Of a DNA stretch of 64,000 nucleotides, positions 33,765 through 45,925 are shown piece after piece. Position numbers and translations under genes: made by a program. The stretch is from Macrotis lagotis (taxonomy: Eukaryota > Chordata > Mammalia > Peramelemorphia > Peramelidae): the NCBI RefSeq assembly GCF_037893015.1, contig NC_133665.1, positions 36,494,533-36,558,532 on the forward strand, written 5' to 3'. How positions within the stretch are numbered: the first letter of the stretch is position 1; each line of letters starts with the position of its first letter. The notes beneath the pieces were generated by a model. That model made no database searches and had not been told where the DNA came from. It saw only the letters and a list, made by a program, of their open reading frames with translations.

Positions 33765-33804
33765 TTGTCCTCCTGACTCCAGGATTGGGTGCCACCTAGC
33801 TGTC
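33765..33804 (-). mobile_element. CORE-SINE remnant
   Basis: Only TCCTCCTGACTCCAGGATTGGG and CACCTAGCTGTCCC remain, followed by the TA tract. Confidence 0.7.
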
Positions 33805-33808
33805 CCAT

Positions 33809-33821
33809 ATGTATGTATGTG

Positions 33822-33880
<59 letters not shown>
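33809..33880. repeat. (TATG)n/(TA)n microsatellite
   Basis: ATGT units then about 30 TA units with one interruption. Confidence 0.95.
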
Positions 33881-33883
<3 letters not shown>

Positions 33884-35569
33884 AAAAATTCAAGTTGGTC
33901 AATGAGTTCTCTGTGTGCACATATCTGTCTCTTTTTAACAGGATCCCCCTTTTCTTTCTCATCAAAATTATTATGTTTTTATTTGGGGGAATTTTGAGGG
34001 AGAGAGTATTTCATTCTCTGTGGAATGACCTCACCATCAAAATTTTAGATTCTACTTATCTCTCTTCTGAACCTTTGAAACATGTTCTACAAAAATCTAG
34101 GGAAATGTGAGGCTACACTTATTTTTCTGCCTTTCTCTATCACAGAATTGGAAGTGGAATGATCATTTTCCTAAAGGTTTCCAATATTTCTACATTGACA
34201 ACTCATTCCTCCTTATTGGGTAGAATCAGATTTAGAATAGTACTTTCCTTCATTACTTCCTCTACCTTTGCATGAATGAAATTATTATTAAGGTGAACAA
34301 AGAATTTACTAGCAGTTCTGCTTTTGATAAATGGAGGACTCCAGCAGATGTCTGGATTACTAAAATGTCCTATTATTACTAAATCATACCTTTGTGCAAG
34401 GCTTGTGATCTATTTCCTGAGTTCTCATCTATTTCTTCTTTCTGCCTTAGTGGTCTGTAACATATTTCCATGACAATATGACTCCATGCTTTCCACCTTG
34501 GTTCTTGGATTTGCTCTCATGATTATACCTTAATATATAATCTACTGCTCTTTTTATCTAGTCTGTTCTTTTGGCACAATGAAGACTTTTTTCAGTTTTA
34601 GTCTAGTCATAAGTTTCATTTCTCTAAATCTCAGTGATACCTGTGAGGTCAAATGGACTTATTTGCCTCAGTATCTTTAATATACTTTGGTTGTTATTCA
34701 TTTGTTTTGTATTTGAATGAACATCTCATGCCATGTGATTCAATTATAGGATTCTTGACCAGATTTAATCTCCTGTGAATTATCAATGAATTTCTCACTA
34801 GTCTTTCTTCTGTTTTGTGACTACAGATTTCTTCTTCCTCTGTCCTTTCCTCCCCAAATTCATTTCTAGATTAAAGACAGTATGATTATATTTGTAGGAC
34901 TTCAAGAAACTTTATAATTTATTAGCTTTCCTAATATGTGCTTCATCCCTGGTGAAAAGTCTATCATATTATATTTTAAACTGTGATTTAGAAATTTAAA
35001 TTCCATTCTTTGGCAACATTTACTTAACCAGTTGTTCTCTTCCCAAATCTATTTCTCTCTTTCAAAGTTCAATCCTTTGCTATTAATATCAGACAAGATG
35101 AAATCATCACCTTTGCCACCAAGGTCCTTTGGTCTCTTGCCTGGGACTTTAAAAATCACTAGAAATGCATTCTAGGTTATGTCTGGCAGTATCATTTGCT
35201 CCCCTGTAGGTCACCAGAAGTGGACAGTGTTTGTCAGATCTGTCATATCTTGGAAGGTTCCTTGTCATGTCCTGTATACATGCCCCATGAAGGGAGTTGA
35301 CCTTTCAATTGTAAATGTTACGTCGGCAAATAGCTGCCTTGATTCCCCTTAGCAGAGAGTCTTCAGTCACAACTTTTTGTCTCTTCTTTCGAGTCCATGC
35401 TGCAAACTTATATCATTTGTTGATTCACTTCATTATTCCTTAGATCAGTCATTTATTTTTGAGTTAATATTGTGATTATTACCATGTTATAATTATTATA
35501 CCTCAAAGGGTTTCATTCCCTATTTCAATTATATAGCTCCAAGTACTTAGCTTTAACATGGTTGGCATA

Positions 35570-35640
35570 TAACAACCAAAGTTTGTATAGTACTTTAAAA
35601 TTTATAAAGCACTTTACATATATTACCTCATTTGATACTG
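35570..35640 (-). mobile_element. MIR3-type SINE fragment
   Basis: TTTGTATAGTACTTTAAAATTTATAAAGCACTTTACA-like order, cut off after TACCTCATTTGATACTG. Confidence 0.7.
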
Positions 35641-36049
35641 TTGGGGAATTTATCAAATACAGAGGTCCTAAGAGCCTCCTGGAGAATAATTCCTGTCTCC
35701 TTGGTCCCTTGGATTAGAGATCAATACATCAAGAGGCACGTTAGAAGATTAAAAAAAAAAGAATAATTAGGATCAACTGATGGACAGTTGCCAAGTGGCC
35801 AGCATCTCCACAGAACAAAGGGAAACGCATATATTATCTCTTCCACATCATGACTTTCCCCATTGTGCTTTTGCTATGTTATGCGCCAGTAAAAGAAATT
35901 AAAGAATTTTTTTGCGGGGGGGAGTTTTGCAGAATCTGCAAATGACATGTAAAGTGAGTGATACAGAAAAAAAGTTTAGAAACTAAGAAATGCATAAAAT
36001 ATTTATATAATATTATATAATATCAGAATATTTTATTTATTTATTTATT
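35641..36049. other. Unclassified sequence
   Basis: No repeat or gene recognised. It ends in a (TTTA)n run. Confidence 0.4.
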
Positions 36050-36186
36050 TTTAGTTTTTGCAAGTCAATGGAGTTAAGTGGCTTACCCAAGGCCACACAG
36101 CTAGGTCATTATTAAGGTCAGATTTGAACTCAGGTACTCCTTACTCCAGGGCTGGTGGTCTATCCACTGTGCCACCTAGCCGCCCC
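36050..36186 (-). mobile_element. CORE-SINE
   Basis: Reverse SINE, tail AGTTTTTGCAAG to CACCTAGCCGCCCC, with a short loss of the GTGTCTGAG word. Confidence 0.9.
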
Positions 36187-37769
36187 ATATTTTATCTTTT
36201 AATATCATAATAATTCAAACTTCTCCTCTTCCAAAAAAGGGAGGGCCAATAAATTCATTAGAATTTTCCAGATCATGGCAGAACTTTATCTCCCCTCCTA
36301 TAATGTGGAAAGAATAACACTATAGGTTTTACACAATTATAAGTGGTAAAAGGAGTTCAGTTATTTCCATATTTGTGGGATAGGATATCAGCTGATTTTG
36401 GAGAAAATGTCTTAATCTTGCCTTTGTAGCTTGTTAACCTTGGTGCAGCCCAAACTCAGGTCTGTTCCCATGAGAGTGTTTCTGGATAGTTAATATCATT
36501 AGACCATATGTTGGGCCAGAAAGTCTCTAGTTAACCTCGTCAGAATATCTAGATGGGACTGGAGGTTCTAACTAGTAAGAGGCTTCCCTTTTAGTTGAAA
36601 TCACCACTGAATACAGATTCCTGTTTCACATAACCCTGTAGCTTCTTTTCTTTGACCTCTACAATTACTATTTCTGAGGAGAGATTACCCCCAAACCCAC
36701 AGTATGCAGGTTTTATCCATTTCCTCTCCATTCCTAACAGTGCCTTGTGAAGAAGGTCTTCTTATCCTCTCTATTTTATAGTTGCAGAAACTGAAAGGGA
36801 GAGTTCCAATAATCTGACCAGTATCAAAACTGGCATATTTCAGAGGCACCATTTGAACTCAGCTCTTCTTGATTCCAAATAGTTACCATCTAGTTGACAG
36901 CTAATCTAGACATTAGCTTTGACTTGCAAATAGTTACTAAAAGTTTACCAGCCCCCAAATTCAGCACTACTGGAATCAATTTAATTTCTAGGGAATGCAA
37001 CACTTCCCATCTGTTCTCTCATTCCCAAACACATTCAAAGATGGTGAAATTAAAACTTCATTACAGTTTTCTGGTTTATATAAGCCCTACATTGTTATAG
37101 TGTAACACTAAAAAAAAAATCACATAGATGTACAATAAGAATGACTGAACTTTTAGTAGCCAGCCACCCTAGTAGGTCTTGAATTTCTATATGATTCCCT
37201 TTGGTAAAGCATTCTTCTCCAGGGAAACAAAAGTTCAGGGACATACATATTGGACAACTATCCATTTATCTTACAGGATATTCCTTGGATTCAGAGATTG
37301 CTTTAGGGACTTTCAGATCAACTAGCACTGCATGTTTGATCAGGGTTAGTACCTGAAGAAACAAATTCTTGTTTGGAGTGCCCAGAGATCTAGAAGATCC
37401 CTAGACAGGTAGATCAGTTCCATTGATATCTTGACAGTTTTGGAGGGGAAGGGGGCTAACATCAGTGGAAGGGTGAAGTACAATCTATCCATGTCCTTGC
37501 CAGCATGAGTTGTGGGTTGTGACGTAGCCAAGAGGAAACCTAGTACCTAATGAGTTAACAGGGGCTGTGGGATGAGTGACTAAAGGTTTCTCTTGAAATG
37601 GATCAGTTACAAATGACAGAAAGAGGAAAAAATTGAAAACTCACCTAAGGGACTAATGAGCCCTAACAATGGGAAATTTCAGAAATGGAACCCTGGATTT
37701 GTTTGCATCTGTTTAGAGTTTTCAGGGAAATTCAGGGAAGAAATTGGTTGCTTAAGCTCACATAACTCT
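36187..37769. other. Unclassified sequence with one MIR scrap
   Basis: About 1.6 kb. 36750-36890 is a reverse MIR-type piece (CTGAAAGGGAGAG, CATTTGAACTCAGCTCTTCT). The rest is not recognised, and no frame longer than 70 codons. Confidence 0.45.
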
Positions 37770-37980
37770 TATAATCACTTGCATTTATGTAGTATTTTAG
37801 TTTTTCTGTGCTTTTGTCATCACGACCTTAAGTTTCCTTAAGGTAGTATTGCTATTATATTGCTGTCTTACAAATGTGAGAACTGAGGCTTGGAGGACTT
37901 AAATGACTTACCCAAGGCTATACAGCTATGGGATCTGAACCCATATCTTACCTGTTCAGCACTTCTTCTACTTTAGGATT
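37770..37980 (-). mobile_element. MIR-type SINE
   Basis: CACTTGCATTTATGTAGTA, GTGAGAACTGAGGCTTGGAG, AATGACTTACCCAAGGCTATACAGC and GATCTGAACCCATATCTTAC in reverse MIR order. Confidence 0.82.
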
Positions 37981-38230
37981 TAGGCTGCTTGGGGAGAGTT
38001 GGGAAGTAAAGTAGATAGAGAGATAGACCATTTCTTAAGAACTATGTATATGACAGTCATTATTACTAGTATTGGGTAAACAAATGCCAGAAAGCAAGAT
38101 AGTTCCTACCAGGAGTGCATTGGCAGTTGTTTAACAACCTACTTTATTGGGGGTAGAGAGGGAAATGACACACTTATAAGTTTAATCAATATAATTACCT
38201 TTTTCTCTTTCATTTTCTTAAATCTAGACC
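37981..38230. other. Unclassified sequence
   Basis: Nothing recognised. Confidence 0.4.
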
Positions 38231-38452
38231 AGAGTTGTCAATCATCCTGCCTTTGGGCCCATTGTTGCCTGAAACATAATAGAACATATAAACCAGATTA
38301 AAAAATATTTGGGATATATCTGACAAAATAAATGAAAACATAATAGGACATAGCTAATGTTCACAAATGACTTTCTAAGTCAGTGTGACCAAGAGGGTTC
38401 CTATTGCATGGTTTAATGGTCCCATTTATATTTCAGTTTGACACCTATGATT
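38231..38452. mobile_element. hAT-like MITE
   Basis: Starts CAGAGTTGTCAATC and ends CAGTTTGACACCTATG. The ends are imperfect inverted repeats (CA.AGTTGTCAA against CATAGGTGTCAAAC). No transposase. An 8-bp target duplication is not evident. Confidence 0.62.
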
Positions 38453-39755
38453 TGTACAATCAGTAAAAACAATAAATTAAACCTATGATTTGTAGCATTT
38501 GCAGATCTCCGTGGTGTAAATACTCACTCTAAAAATTTAACAGTTGGACATTGATAGCCAGTATAAGCTAACTTTAGCACAACTCTGAACTCTCTGCCCT
38601 CAAAGAGCTTACTTTATAATAAGGGAAAACCATATACAAAGGGTAAATGGAAAAGGGGAAACTATGTATCTAGAAAGCAGTTTGGGGAGGTTCTAAGTTT
38701 ATGCAACTTAAGGCAAAAATTTATCTATCAGAGCAGGGTGACCCAGGGATATAAGTTCAGTTTCTAATTCTGGAAAAAGGTGAGAGGGATAGCCAGAGAA
38801 AGTGGACAAGAAGGGGAGACAGTTAGAAAGTTGTCACTCAAAAAAGAATGAGGTAGACATCCCAGGGAACCTAATATCTAGAATTAAGGAAATGGAAGAG
38901 ACACCAGGAACTGGTCAAAACTCATATACATCATTGGGATAGTTGGATAGATGAATAACTAGTGATTCCTGGGAGGAAAATAAATTGGAAAGTGAGTTTA
39001 TAGTCAACTATATTTTAAAGGGGTCACCTGGTTTTAGTGACCCAACTCCTTTGGTTTTTTAAGATGATCAAGGATGGCCCTGCACTTGAATGAGATCTGG
39101 TTATAATTAATGATTCGCATAGCAAAGAACAATGGATCATTGGTTGAGGACCCTTAGGGAACCAGATGGTTAGGACTTCTCAAATGAATGAAGCTCAGGT
39201 GTATCCAGCTACTTAATGACCCAAAACATGCTGTTTCCTTGGCTTCAAAGTTGGTGACCTTGACTTGACAACCTGATCCCAATATCCAGCTTTACTTTAT
39301 TCAGACTGTATCTGCCTCACTCCATAGCCCAATCTTTTATTTCCAACTGAGGCCAGACCACCTGATCCTGGATTATAACCTGATTACAGTCAACTGCCAC
39401 ATGAAGGCTCAACAGAAGGAGAGAGGAGATGGTTCCCTTGTCAGCTGAGTACCCTGAAGCAGAATGTGAAAATAGTAGAGAAATGTCATATTCCCCAAGA
39501 GATATATTTGATCTTTCTTGTCTCTGTGCCTTTGTTCATATTTTTCTCTTCAAATGAAAGACCATCCCTCTTCTTTCCAGCCAAATCTTACCCATCTTTT
39601 GAAGTCCACCTCAAAGTCCATTTCCTGTGACAAGTAAATTAGATTATATTATAAATTATCTTATTCTCTGAATTATCAGTGCTCATGGTAGATTGAAAAT
39701 TTCACCAATATTTTGCTTTCAGGAAATGCTATAAAAATGAGAGATTCATACAAAC
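38453..39755. other. Unclassified sequence
   Basis: A scrap like the L2 3' end (CTGCCCTCAAAGAGCTTACTTTATAAT at 38597) lies at the left. The rest is not recognised. Confidence 0.4.
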
Positions 39756-39759
39756 ATAA

Positions 39760-41040
39760 AATAAAGGTCCATAGTATAATTTATTATGTAAAACAAGCAA
39801 GGGTCATAATTATGATCTCAGATAGTGTTAAATTTAAAATAGATTTAATCAAAAGCGAAAAATAGGGAAATCACATTAAGTATCATTCATTTTATTCAAT
39901 GTTGTTTTAGGTCACTTAAAATAACCAGATAGTATAAAATACCTGAGAATATACCTATCAAAACAGGCAGAGAAATTATATGGACATAAACATAAAACCC
40001 TTTTTATATCTAAATATTTGCAGTAATATTTATTGCTTATAACTAGATAAAATCAATATCATAAAAAATGATAATTTTTTCTAATCTATTTATGTAATGC
40101 CATCCCAATTAAGTTTCTTAAAAATTATCTTACTGAGTTAGAAAAAATAATAACAAAGTTTATTTAGAAGAAAAAAGGTCAAAAACTTCAAAGAAACCAA
40201 GGGAAAAAAAGATGTAATGGAAGCAGATTCAGTAGTATCATCATACATTAAATTATATTATACAGTGAGAGCATTTTTGAAGTGTAAAATGGATAATTTT
40301 GATTATTTTAAATTAAAATTTTCTTGTATAAATAAAACCTAGGCAGCCAAGAATAGAAGAATGCAGAATTATAGGCAATCTCACAGACAGAATGTGATTG
40401 GGTTGTAATATTGCTATGGTGTAAGAAATGATGAAATAAGGGCGGCTAAGTGGCGTAATGGATAAAGCACCAGCCTTGGAGTCAGGAGTACCTGGGTTCA
40501 AATCTGGTCTCAGACATTTAATAATTACCTAGCTGTGTGGCCTTGGGCAAGCCACTTAACCCCATTTGCCTTGCAAGGAAAAAAACTAAAAAAAAAAGAA
40601 ATGATGAAATGGTTGATTTAGAAAAAATGGAAAGACTTGGGCCTATGAAGGAAGATGTTATACACCTTCAGAGAAACTGAATGACAAAGCATTCTATGGT
40701 GTTATATATGTAAATGAATGTACATGTATATTTATGTGTATGTTTATAGATATCTGTATGTATATGTGTGTATCTTGCTTAATTTGTAGACTTCTTTTGT
40801 AAGTGGGGGTAAGGAGGGGAAAAATAAAATCAAAAGTGCACAGAAGAGAATAAGAGAAAACCTACAAGGAAGCAAAGAAAAGCTGGATAGCTTTGGGAAA
40901 AAAACCCCTAGAATTTATTGTATAGGTTTTCTTGAAATAGCAATTTATTGTTTTTATATTGAATTCTCTTATGTTCTGCTGTGCACATGGCATTTTTTTC
41001 TTGTATTTAAATGTAAAATAAATTTAAAAACTTAAAAAAC
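39760..41040 (+). mobile_element. Old L1 LINE, endonuclease piece joined to ORF2 C-terminal half and 3' UTR
   Basis: 39798-39905 resembles the L1 endonuclease start (TCATAATTATGATCTCAGA, AAAATAGATTTAATCAAAAG). At about 39908 it jumps to the RT/thumb end (GTATAAAATACCTGAGAATA, then TGCCATCCCAATTAAG and ATTATCTTACTGAGTTAGAA). 40290-40440 and 40600-40700 follow the C-terminus. The 3' UTR (TTCTCTTATGTTCTGCTGTG, CACATGGCATTTTTTTC) ends in an A-rich tail near 41040. Confidence 0.8.
40440..40595 (+). mobile_element. CORE-SINE, young-looking
   Basis: Close to consensus from GGGCGGCTAAGTGGC to CCATTTGCCTTGCAAGG and tail. Flanked by a 15-bp duplication AAGAAATGATGAAAT (about 40423 and 40597), the longest and cleanest SINE duplication in the window. 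Confidence 0.95.
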
Positions 41041-41119
41041 AGAAGAAAGTGAACTCTCAGAGACATGAATCAATGGTCATGACTATTTTCATTGGATGCT
41101 TAATTACATGCTGCCTGTG

Positions 41120-42105
41120 TATGATCAATCAATCAATCAACAAACATTTATTAAGTATCTACTATGTGTTGTTCATTGTTTTAGGCATTGGAGATATAAG
41201 GATAATGAAACAATTCTTCCTTTTAAGGACCTTATATTCTAAAGGGAGACAAGTGCATTGTAAAATATAGTTGAATAAATGTAAAGAGAATAAATACAAA
41301 CACAAGCAAAGCATTTAAATATAGAGTAGTTTCTGTGGGAGAACACTAGTGCTTCATGGTGGGCATTTAGAAAGTGGAGGTTGCTGAGCTGAGAAGAAAA
41401 TCTATTCTAGGTCTGAAGGTCAGCCATAACAAAGGTACAGAAATAAGAGATGGAATATTATGGAAAGAGAAGACAGTTTAAAAAACAAGATATAATACTA
41501 CTCTTAAGGATAGGATGGGACCAGATTGTAAAGGACTTTAAATATAAATAGAAGAGTTTATATTTTATCTAAAAGGAAATAGACAGTCACTGGAGTTTAT
41601 TGAGTGGGGGGGATGTCATGGTTAATCTATGCTTTAGGAAAATCATTTTGGCAATGATAGGGAGGATAGACTAGATTGGGGAGAGAATTGAGTCAGAGAG
41701 AGTAATAATATAGGTATGAAGCAATGAAGTAATGAACTAAGGTGACAACTGACTAGAGAAAAGATGATGGATACCACAGATGCTGATAAAAACAGTAAGA
41801 TTTGGCAAATGACTAGATATGTGGGTAAATGAGATTTCCAATGAGATTACAAACCTGGGAGACTGGAAAAATTGCAGAATCTTTGATTGTAATAGGGAAG
41901 TTTGGAAAAGGGTAGGTTTTAAGGGAAAGATGAACTTGATATAATTCAAAGAGATCCAGTTCAGAATATCTGATAGGAAATTGTTGATAGAGGACCAAAG
42001 GTCAAGATTGTAAAATGTCAGTGTTGGAATCTGCCTTAGTGAGTTCAGTTCTCTTATTTTCCTGATTCTACTCAGAATGTACACTGAAACTAATGACTGA
42101 CACTA
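41120..42105 (-). mobile_element. L2 LINE, RT part to 3' end
   Basis: Antisense 3' end at 41125 (AATCAATCAATCAACAAACA, AGTATCTACTATGTGTTG). Antisense core GTCACTGGAGTTTATTGAGTG at 41586. RT piece on the minus strand at 41737-42084 (IKFIFPLKPTLFQTS region). Stops throughout. Confidence 0.85.
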
Positions 42106-42984
42106 CCAAGAACTGATGAATGTTAATAATGACAGAATTTATGTATCACTAAGTTTTGCAAAGCCTTTTACCTATGCTATCTCCATTTGTCCTTATGATA
42201 GTCTTGTGAGCTAGATACTTCTATCTTCTCTGAATCTCAGTTTCCCTCTGAAGATGATAGGAACAAAACTTACTTCACACTCTTATTTGTGATGATTGTA
42301 TATTCATAGCACTTGGTGATTTTAAAGTGCTTTATAAAGTAGAAATATTATTTTCTACATCTTTTTATTTGATATGAGGAAATATTAAATATTATGACAC
42401 TATAGAGTTTCACTGGATTTCATGTCATTTATCCTAAAACGTTGTCTAAAAAGCAATTACATTTCCTAAAAGGAATTATAATAATTTTTACTTTTTTGAG
42501 GTACTAGAGATTTTTTAGGACAATCAGACATGGGAAATTACTGATTTAATAGATCAAGCATGGATATAAAAACATGAATGACCATCTTGCTCTATTCTAG
42601 GCTTTCTGATAAATGAACCAAGGGAAGTGTTAAGGAACCATCCTCAATTCCCTTATGCTGCCAATTATACATTTAACAGCATTCTTCAAATCTATTTCTA
42701 GCTTCATTTTGTATCATTTTGATAAGAAGGGAGGAAATAACTTCCTTAAACTTAATGTCTGCTCTAGAAAAAAAATACCTTTAATTTGTTCTGAATGTTT
42801 TTCACCCCAACTTCAAGTAGTATACTTTCCTTGTAGTATTCTAGGACTTGGTGGACAGGTTCTTATTTACTATTACAAAAAACATGTATATTTCTGTAAT
42901 TTCTGATGACAACTCTCCTTGGTCTTTCCAGACTGTAAAAATTTTTTCAGAAGAAACATTTATTTTAGGTTTTTCCCACTGGTA
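42106..42984. other. MIR scraps and unclassified sequence
   Basis: 42130-42345 has MIR-like ends in both senses (TTTTGCAAAGCCTTTTACC and GTGCTTTATAAAGTAGAAATA). The remainder is not recognised. Confidence 0.45.
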
Positions 42985-43130
42985 TAAGAGTCTAGCTATT
43001 ACCTTGAACACTTTATTTTTCCTTCTCTGGACATTCTCCAGTTCTTTTATATCTTCCTTGAGGTAAAAAATGATGATAACTGCCTATAATAAGCCAGGTG
43101 TAGGTATACTATAGTTTTGTAGAAAGATAG
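42985..43130 (-). mobile_element. CR1/L3 LINE fragment
   Basis: CTTCTCTGGACATTCTCCAG and the neighbouring words follow the antisense CR1/L3 C-terminal region. Confidence 0.6.
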
Positions 43131-43204
43131 GAAGATGTTTTTTGTTCAGTTTCCAAAGCATCATAGTAAGAGGAAAATTCAATGTAATTCAATTATTCTT
43201 TTTA

Positions 43205-43990
43205 ATTTTATTTTTTTATTAATTTATTTTTAATCCACATTCAGAGATAGTGTTCAACATTAATTTTTTTTTTTAGGTTTTTGCAAGGCAATGGGGTTAA
43301 GTGGCTTACCCAAGGCCACACAGCTAGGTACTTATTAAGTGTCTGAGGCTAGATTTGAACTCAGGTACTCCTGATTCCAGGGCCAGTGCTTTATCCACGG
43401 TGCCACCTAGCTGCTCCTTAACATTCATTTTTGTAAAATTTTGAGTTAAATATTTTTCTCTCTCCCTTCCTTCTCTTGCCCTTTCCCTTTATAGCAAGCA
43501 AACTGATGTAGTTTATACATATATAATTATGTTAGATATGTTTCCATATTAGTCATGTTGTGAAAGGAGAATCAGAACAAAAGGGGAAAAAACTATGAGA
43601 GGGAAAAACATAAAAAAATTTTTAAAAATTGAAAATAGTATGCTTTGGTTTACATTCAGGCTCCATGGTTCTTTCTCTGGATGTAGGTAGTATTTTCTAT
43701 CACAAGTCATTTAACATAATCTTTGATCATTATATCTCTGAGAAGAGCTAAGTCTATCACAGTCATTCATCATACTTCACTGCTGTTAATATGTATAATG
43801 TTCTCCTGGTTCTGCTCACTTTACTCAGTATCAGTTCATGTAAGTCTCTCTAAACTTTTCTGAAGTCCACCTGCTCATGATTTCTTTCAGAACAATATTT
43901 TTTCATCACATTCATATATCATGATTTATTCAATCATTCCCCAATTGATGGCCACTACAATACCCAATCTTTGCTACTACAAAGAGTTGC
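43205..43990 (-). mobile_element. L1 LINE, 5'-truncated 3' end
   Basis: Antisense L1 3' UTR (TCCATATTAGTCATGTTGTG, GAATCAGAACAAAAGGGG) and ORF2 C-terminus (GTTCTCCTGGTTCTGCTCAC, CCAATTGATGGCCAC). TCAATTATTCTTTTTA is at 43187-43202 and again at about 43991-44006, so it has a 15-16 bp target duplication. A SINE is inserted in its 3' UTR. Confidence 0.88.
43272..43418 (-). mobile_element. CORE-SINE inside L1
   Basis: Reverse SINE from poly-T to CACCTAGCTGCTCC. Confidence 0.92.
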
Positions 43991-44120
43991 TCAATTATTC
44001 TTTTTAAAGAAAAGTCTTATTGATTTTTTTGTTTCTTCTTCATAGTAATTTGACAATATAGTCTTCATATGCCCCCCTCCCCCATTAAACCTTTTTTTAA
44101 ACAAAGAATAAGAATTAAAT
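43991..44120 (-). mobile_element. Older L1 3' UTR-like sequence
   Basis: CTTATTGATTTTTTTGTTTC, CCCCCCTCCCCCATTAAACC and AACAAAGAATAAGAATTAAA resemble another L1 3' UTR subtype, the probable host of the insertion at 43205. Confidence 0.45.
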
Positions 44121-44364
44121 AAAACCAATGACTCTATGTTTTGCATGTTTGGAGTTCTTTGGAGAAGAGGAAGAAAGTTTTAATATTTTGACTGAAACTG
44201 AAATTAATCATGACAATTAAATTAGACTATCTGTTATTATTGTGTCCATTTACCTTATTCTGATTTTGTGGATTCTTTTTCTGACTCTAAATCTGTTCAT
44301 GTAAATTTTCCATTTCTCTGAATTTCTCATAGGTAGTATTTCTTTTAGCAAATAAAATCCCATC

Positions 44365-44500
44365 AGTTTAAATCAACAAGCACATATTAAATACCTATAT
44401 TGGATAGGCACTGTTCTAGGATTGGTGATACAAAGATTGTGAAGACACAGATGCTACACAAGGAAAAAGCTAGGTAGCAAGGTGATATGAAATTTGAGCA
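44365..44500 (-). mobile_element. L2 3' end fragment
   Basis: AATCAACAAGCACATATTAAA, GATAGGCACTGTTCTAGGAT and GGTGATACAAAGATTG. Confidence 0.75.
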
Positions 44501-44684
44501 GAAAGAGATAATTTTCACTTTAGGGGTGTTGGTAACTTTCCTTTAAGAATGATTTAGACCACACTTCTTCAATGACTATCAATTTAATTAGGACCGTGAA
44601 GATCTTGTATATCTTACATATTTTCATGATGAAATTATCCATTTGAGATCCCCAAAATACTAGTTTTAATACTCTGTTAAGATG

Positions 44685-44790
44685 AACTACCAACCTGTCA
44701 AATATTTATTCTATATTACAGCCCTTCAAATATTTGAAGAATATGATCAAATTTCTACTAATCTTATCTTCTCCAACTAAGTAGCTGCAG
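44685..44790 (-). mobile_element. CR1/L3 LINE fragment
   Basis: CAGCCCTTCAAATATTTGAAGA followed by ATCTTATCTTCTCCAAC, an antisense CR1/L3 landmark. Confidence 0.65.
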
Positions 44791-45660
44791 TGAAGAATTA
44801 AGAAGCATCTCTGTTCATAACTTTGTCATCAAGTTACAAGACCATGTCCAACTCATTTAGTTTCTTGTTACTTCAGTTCACCTGCCCATGGGAGAACAAA
44901 AATGATCAAATCCTTATAGCAATTAATATGTGATCCAAATTTAAATTTTCCTTTTTTTATCCCTAAACAAGAAGATGAATGCAAAAAACTTGGCTTAATG
45001 ATACTATTTCAGCACTGACTTCTTGGATAGCAATTGCAAATGATTTCAAGATATGAAACAGGTGTTTCTGCATGGTCCATTGGACAGAATGAAGAAAAAT
45101 GTCCTCCTGGATTACCCTGCAGATGATGTACTCAGTGGTTTCAACTTTCAAATGAAAAATATGCTCAATCATATAGCCGACAGAATTCCATCTGGTCTGT
45201 CTGCAGTATCCCGAATTGAAAAAGAAAGGCCTCTACATTTCTCGACTTGGGCAAGAGTCTCACCATGTTTCAGTGAAGCAATTAAAACAGGTGTGTGTCA
45301 TCTACACCTGCTGCCTTTGCAAACAGTCAGCACCTATACTCACAGGCCGGAAAATTACTTTTAGGTTGTTTCTGTATGGCAGCAAATGGCTGTTTTGGCA
45401 GGGACTAGCCTGGTTGTTGAGTTTAGTGTGGAGATCAGTGTCAATGCAAGACCCAGTTCTTCTCTAACTCAAACCTTTGTCTCCAAATATCTGTTTATGT
45501 ACCATTCCAGGCAGTTTTCCAGACAAAAGCCTCCAGATTGGTTTCTAGTGGGTTTGGTTCCCATATGGCTATAACTGGGGCTAAAATTTAGAGCTTTTTG
45601 GAAACACATAGGCCTCAACTAGTAATTAGAGAATTCTAAAACATTTAGAAGTTTAGAGTT
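44791..45660. other. Unclassified sequence, possible conserved element
   Basis: 870 bases without repeat words or microsatellites, unusual in this window. A plus-strand open stretch of 104 codons lies at 45053-45364 and overlapping ones run to 45574. I do not recognise the protein. No convincing splice sites. A regulatory element or a decayed exon is possible. Confidence 0.4.
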
Positions 45661-45664
45661 TCAT

Positions 45665-45925
45665 TTCTGAGTGTTGATTTATAGAGTTCTGGGCCCTGGA
45701 GTAAGGTGGGCTTGAATTCAAGTCTAGCATCAGGCACTTACTGGTTGCATGATCTAGGGCAAGTCACTCAATCTGTTTTCCTTACTTTTCTTAACTATTA
45801 AATGAGGATGATAATAATAGTACCACCACTCAGGGTTGTTATAAGGATAAAATCAGATAATATTTGGAAGGTTTTTAGCATAGTGCTATATATAGCTATA
45901 TAAATGCTAAATATCATCATCATCA
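45665..45925 (+). mobile_element. MIR-type CORE-SINE
   Basis: TCTGGGCCCTGGAGTAAGG, CATGATCTAGGGCAAGTCAC, GATGATAATAATAGTACCA, GTTGTTATAAGGATAAAATC and CTATATAAATGCTAAATATC, ending in CAT repeats. Confidence 0.85.

Larger units (their letters stand above)
31425..35395 (-). mobile_element. CR1/L3 LINE, long and old
   Basis: The plus strand shows the antisense of a CR1/L3 LINE from ORF1 to ORF2. From right to left: ORF1 esterase region (CTGGCAGTATCATTTG at 35180, AGCAGAGAGTCTTCAGTC at 35350), endonuclease region (GACTCCAGCAGATGTCTGGA at 34327, AGTGGTCTGTAACATATTTC at 34450), RT region (GGCATGATCTGTTCTTGA at 32834), and C-terminal part (TGACCTGGGCAAAGTATAGC at 31780, CTGTTGACTCATTTTGAAC at 31886). 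Several younger SINEs and an L2 end interrupt it. No frame survives. Confidence 0.78.

Noticed and set aside
45053-45364. A 104-codon frame beginning MKQVFLHGPLDRMKK, first suspected to be a polymerase-like fragment.
   Set aside because: The resemblance is limited to a few residues. No polymerase motif is present. Kept only as part of a possibly conserved block.
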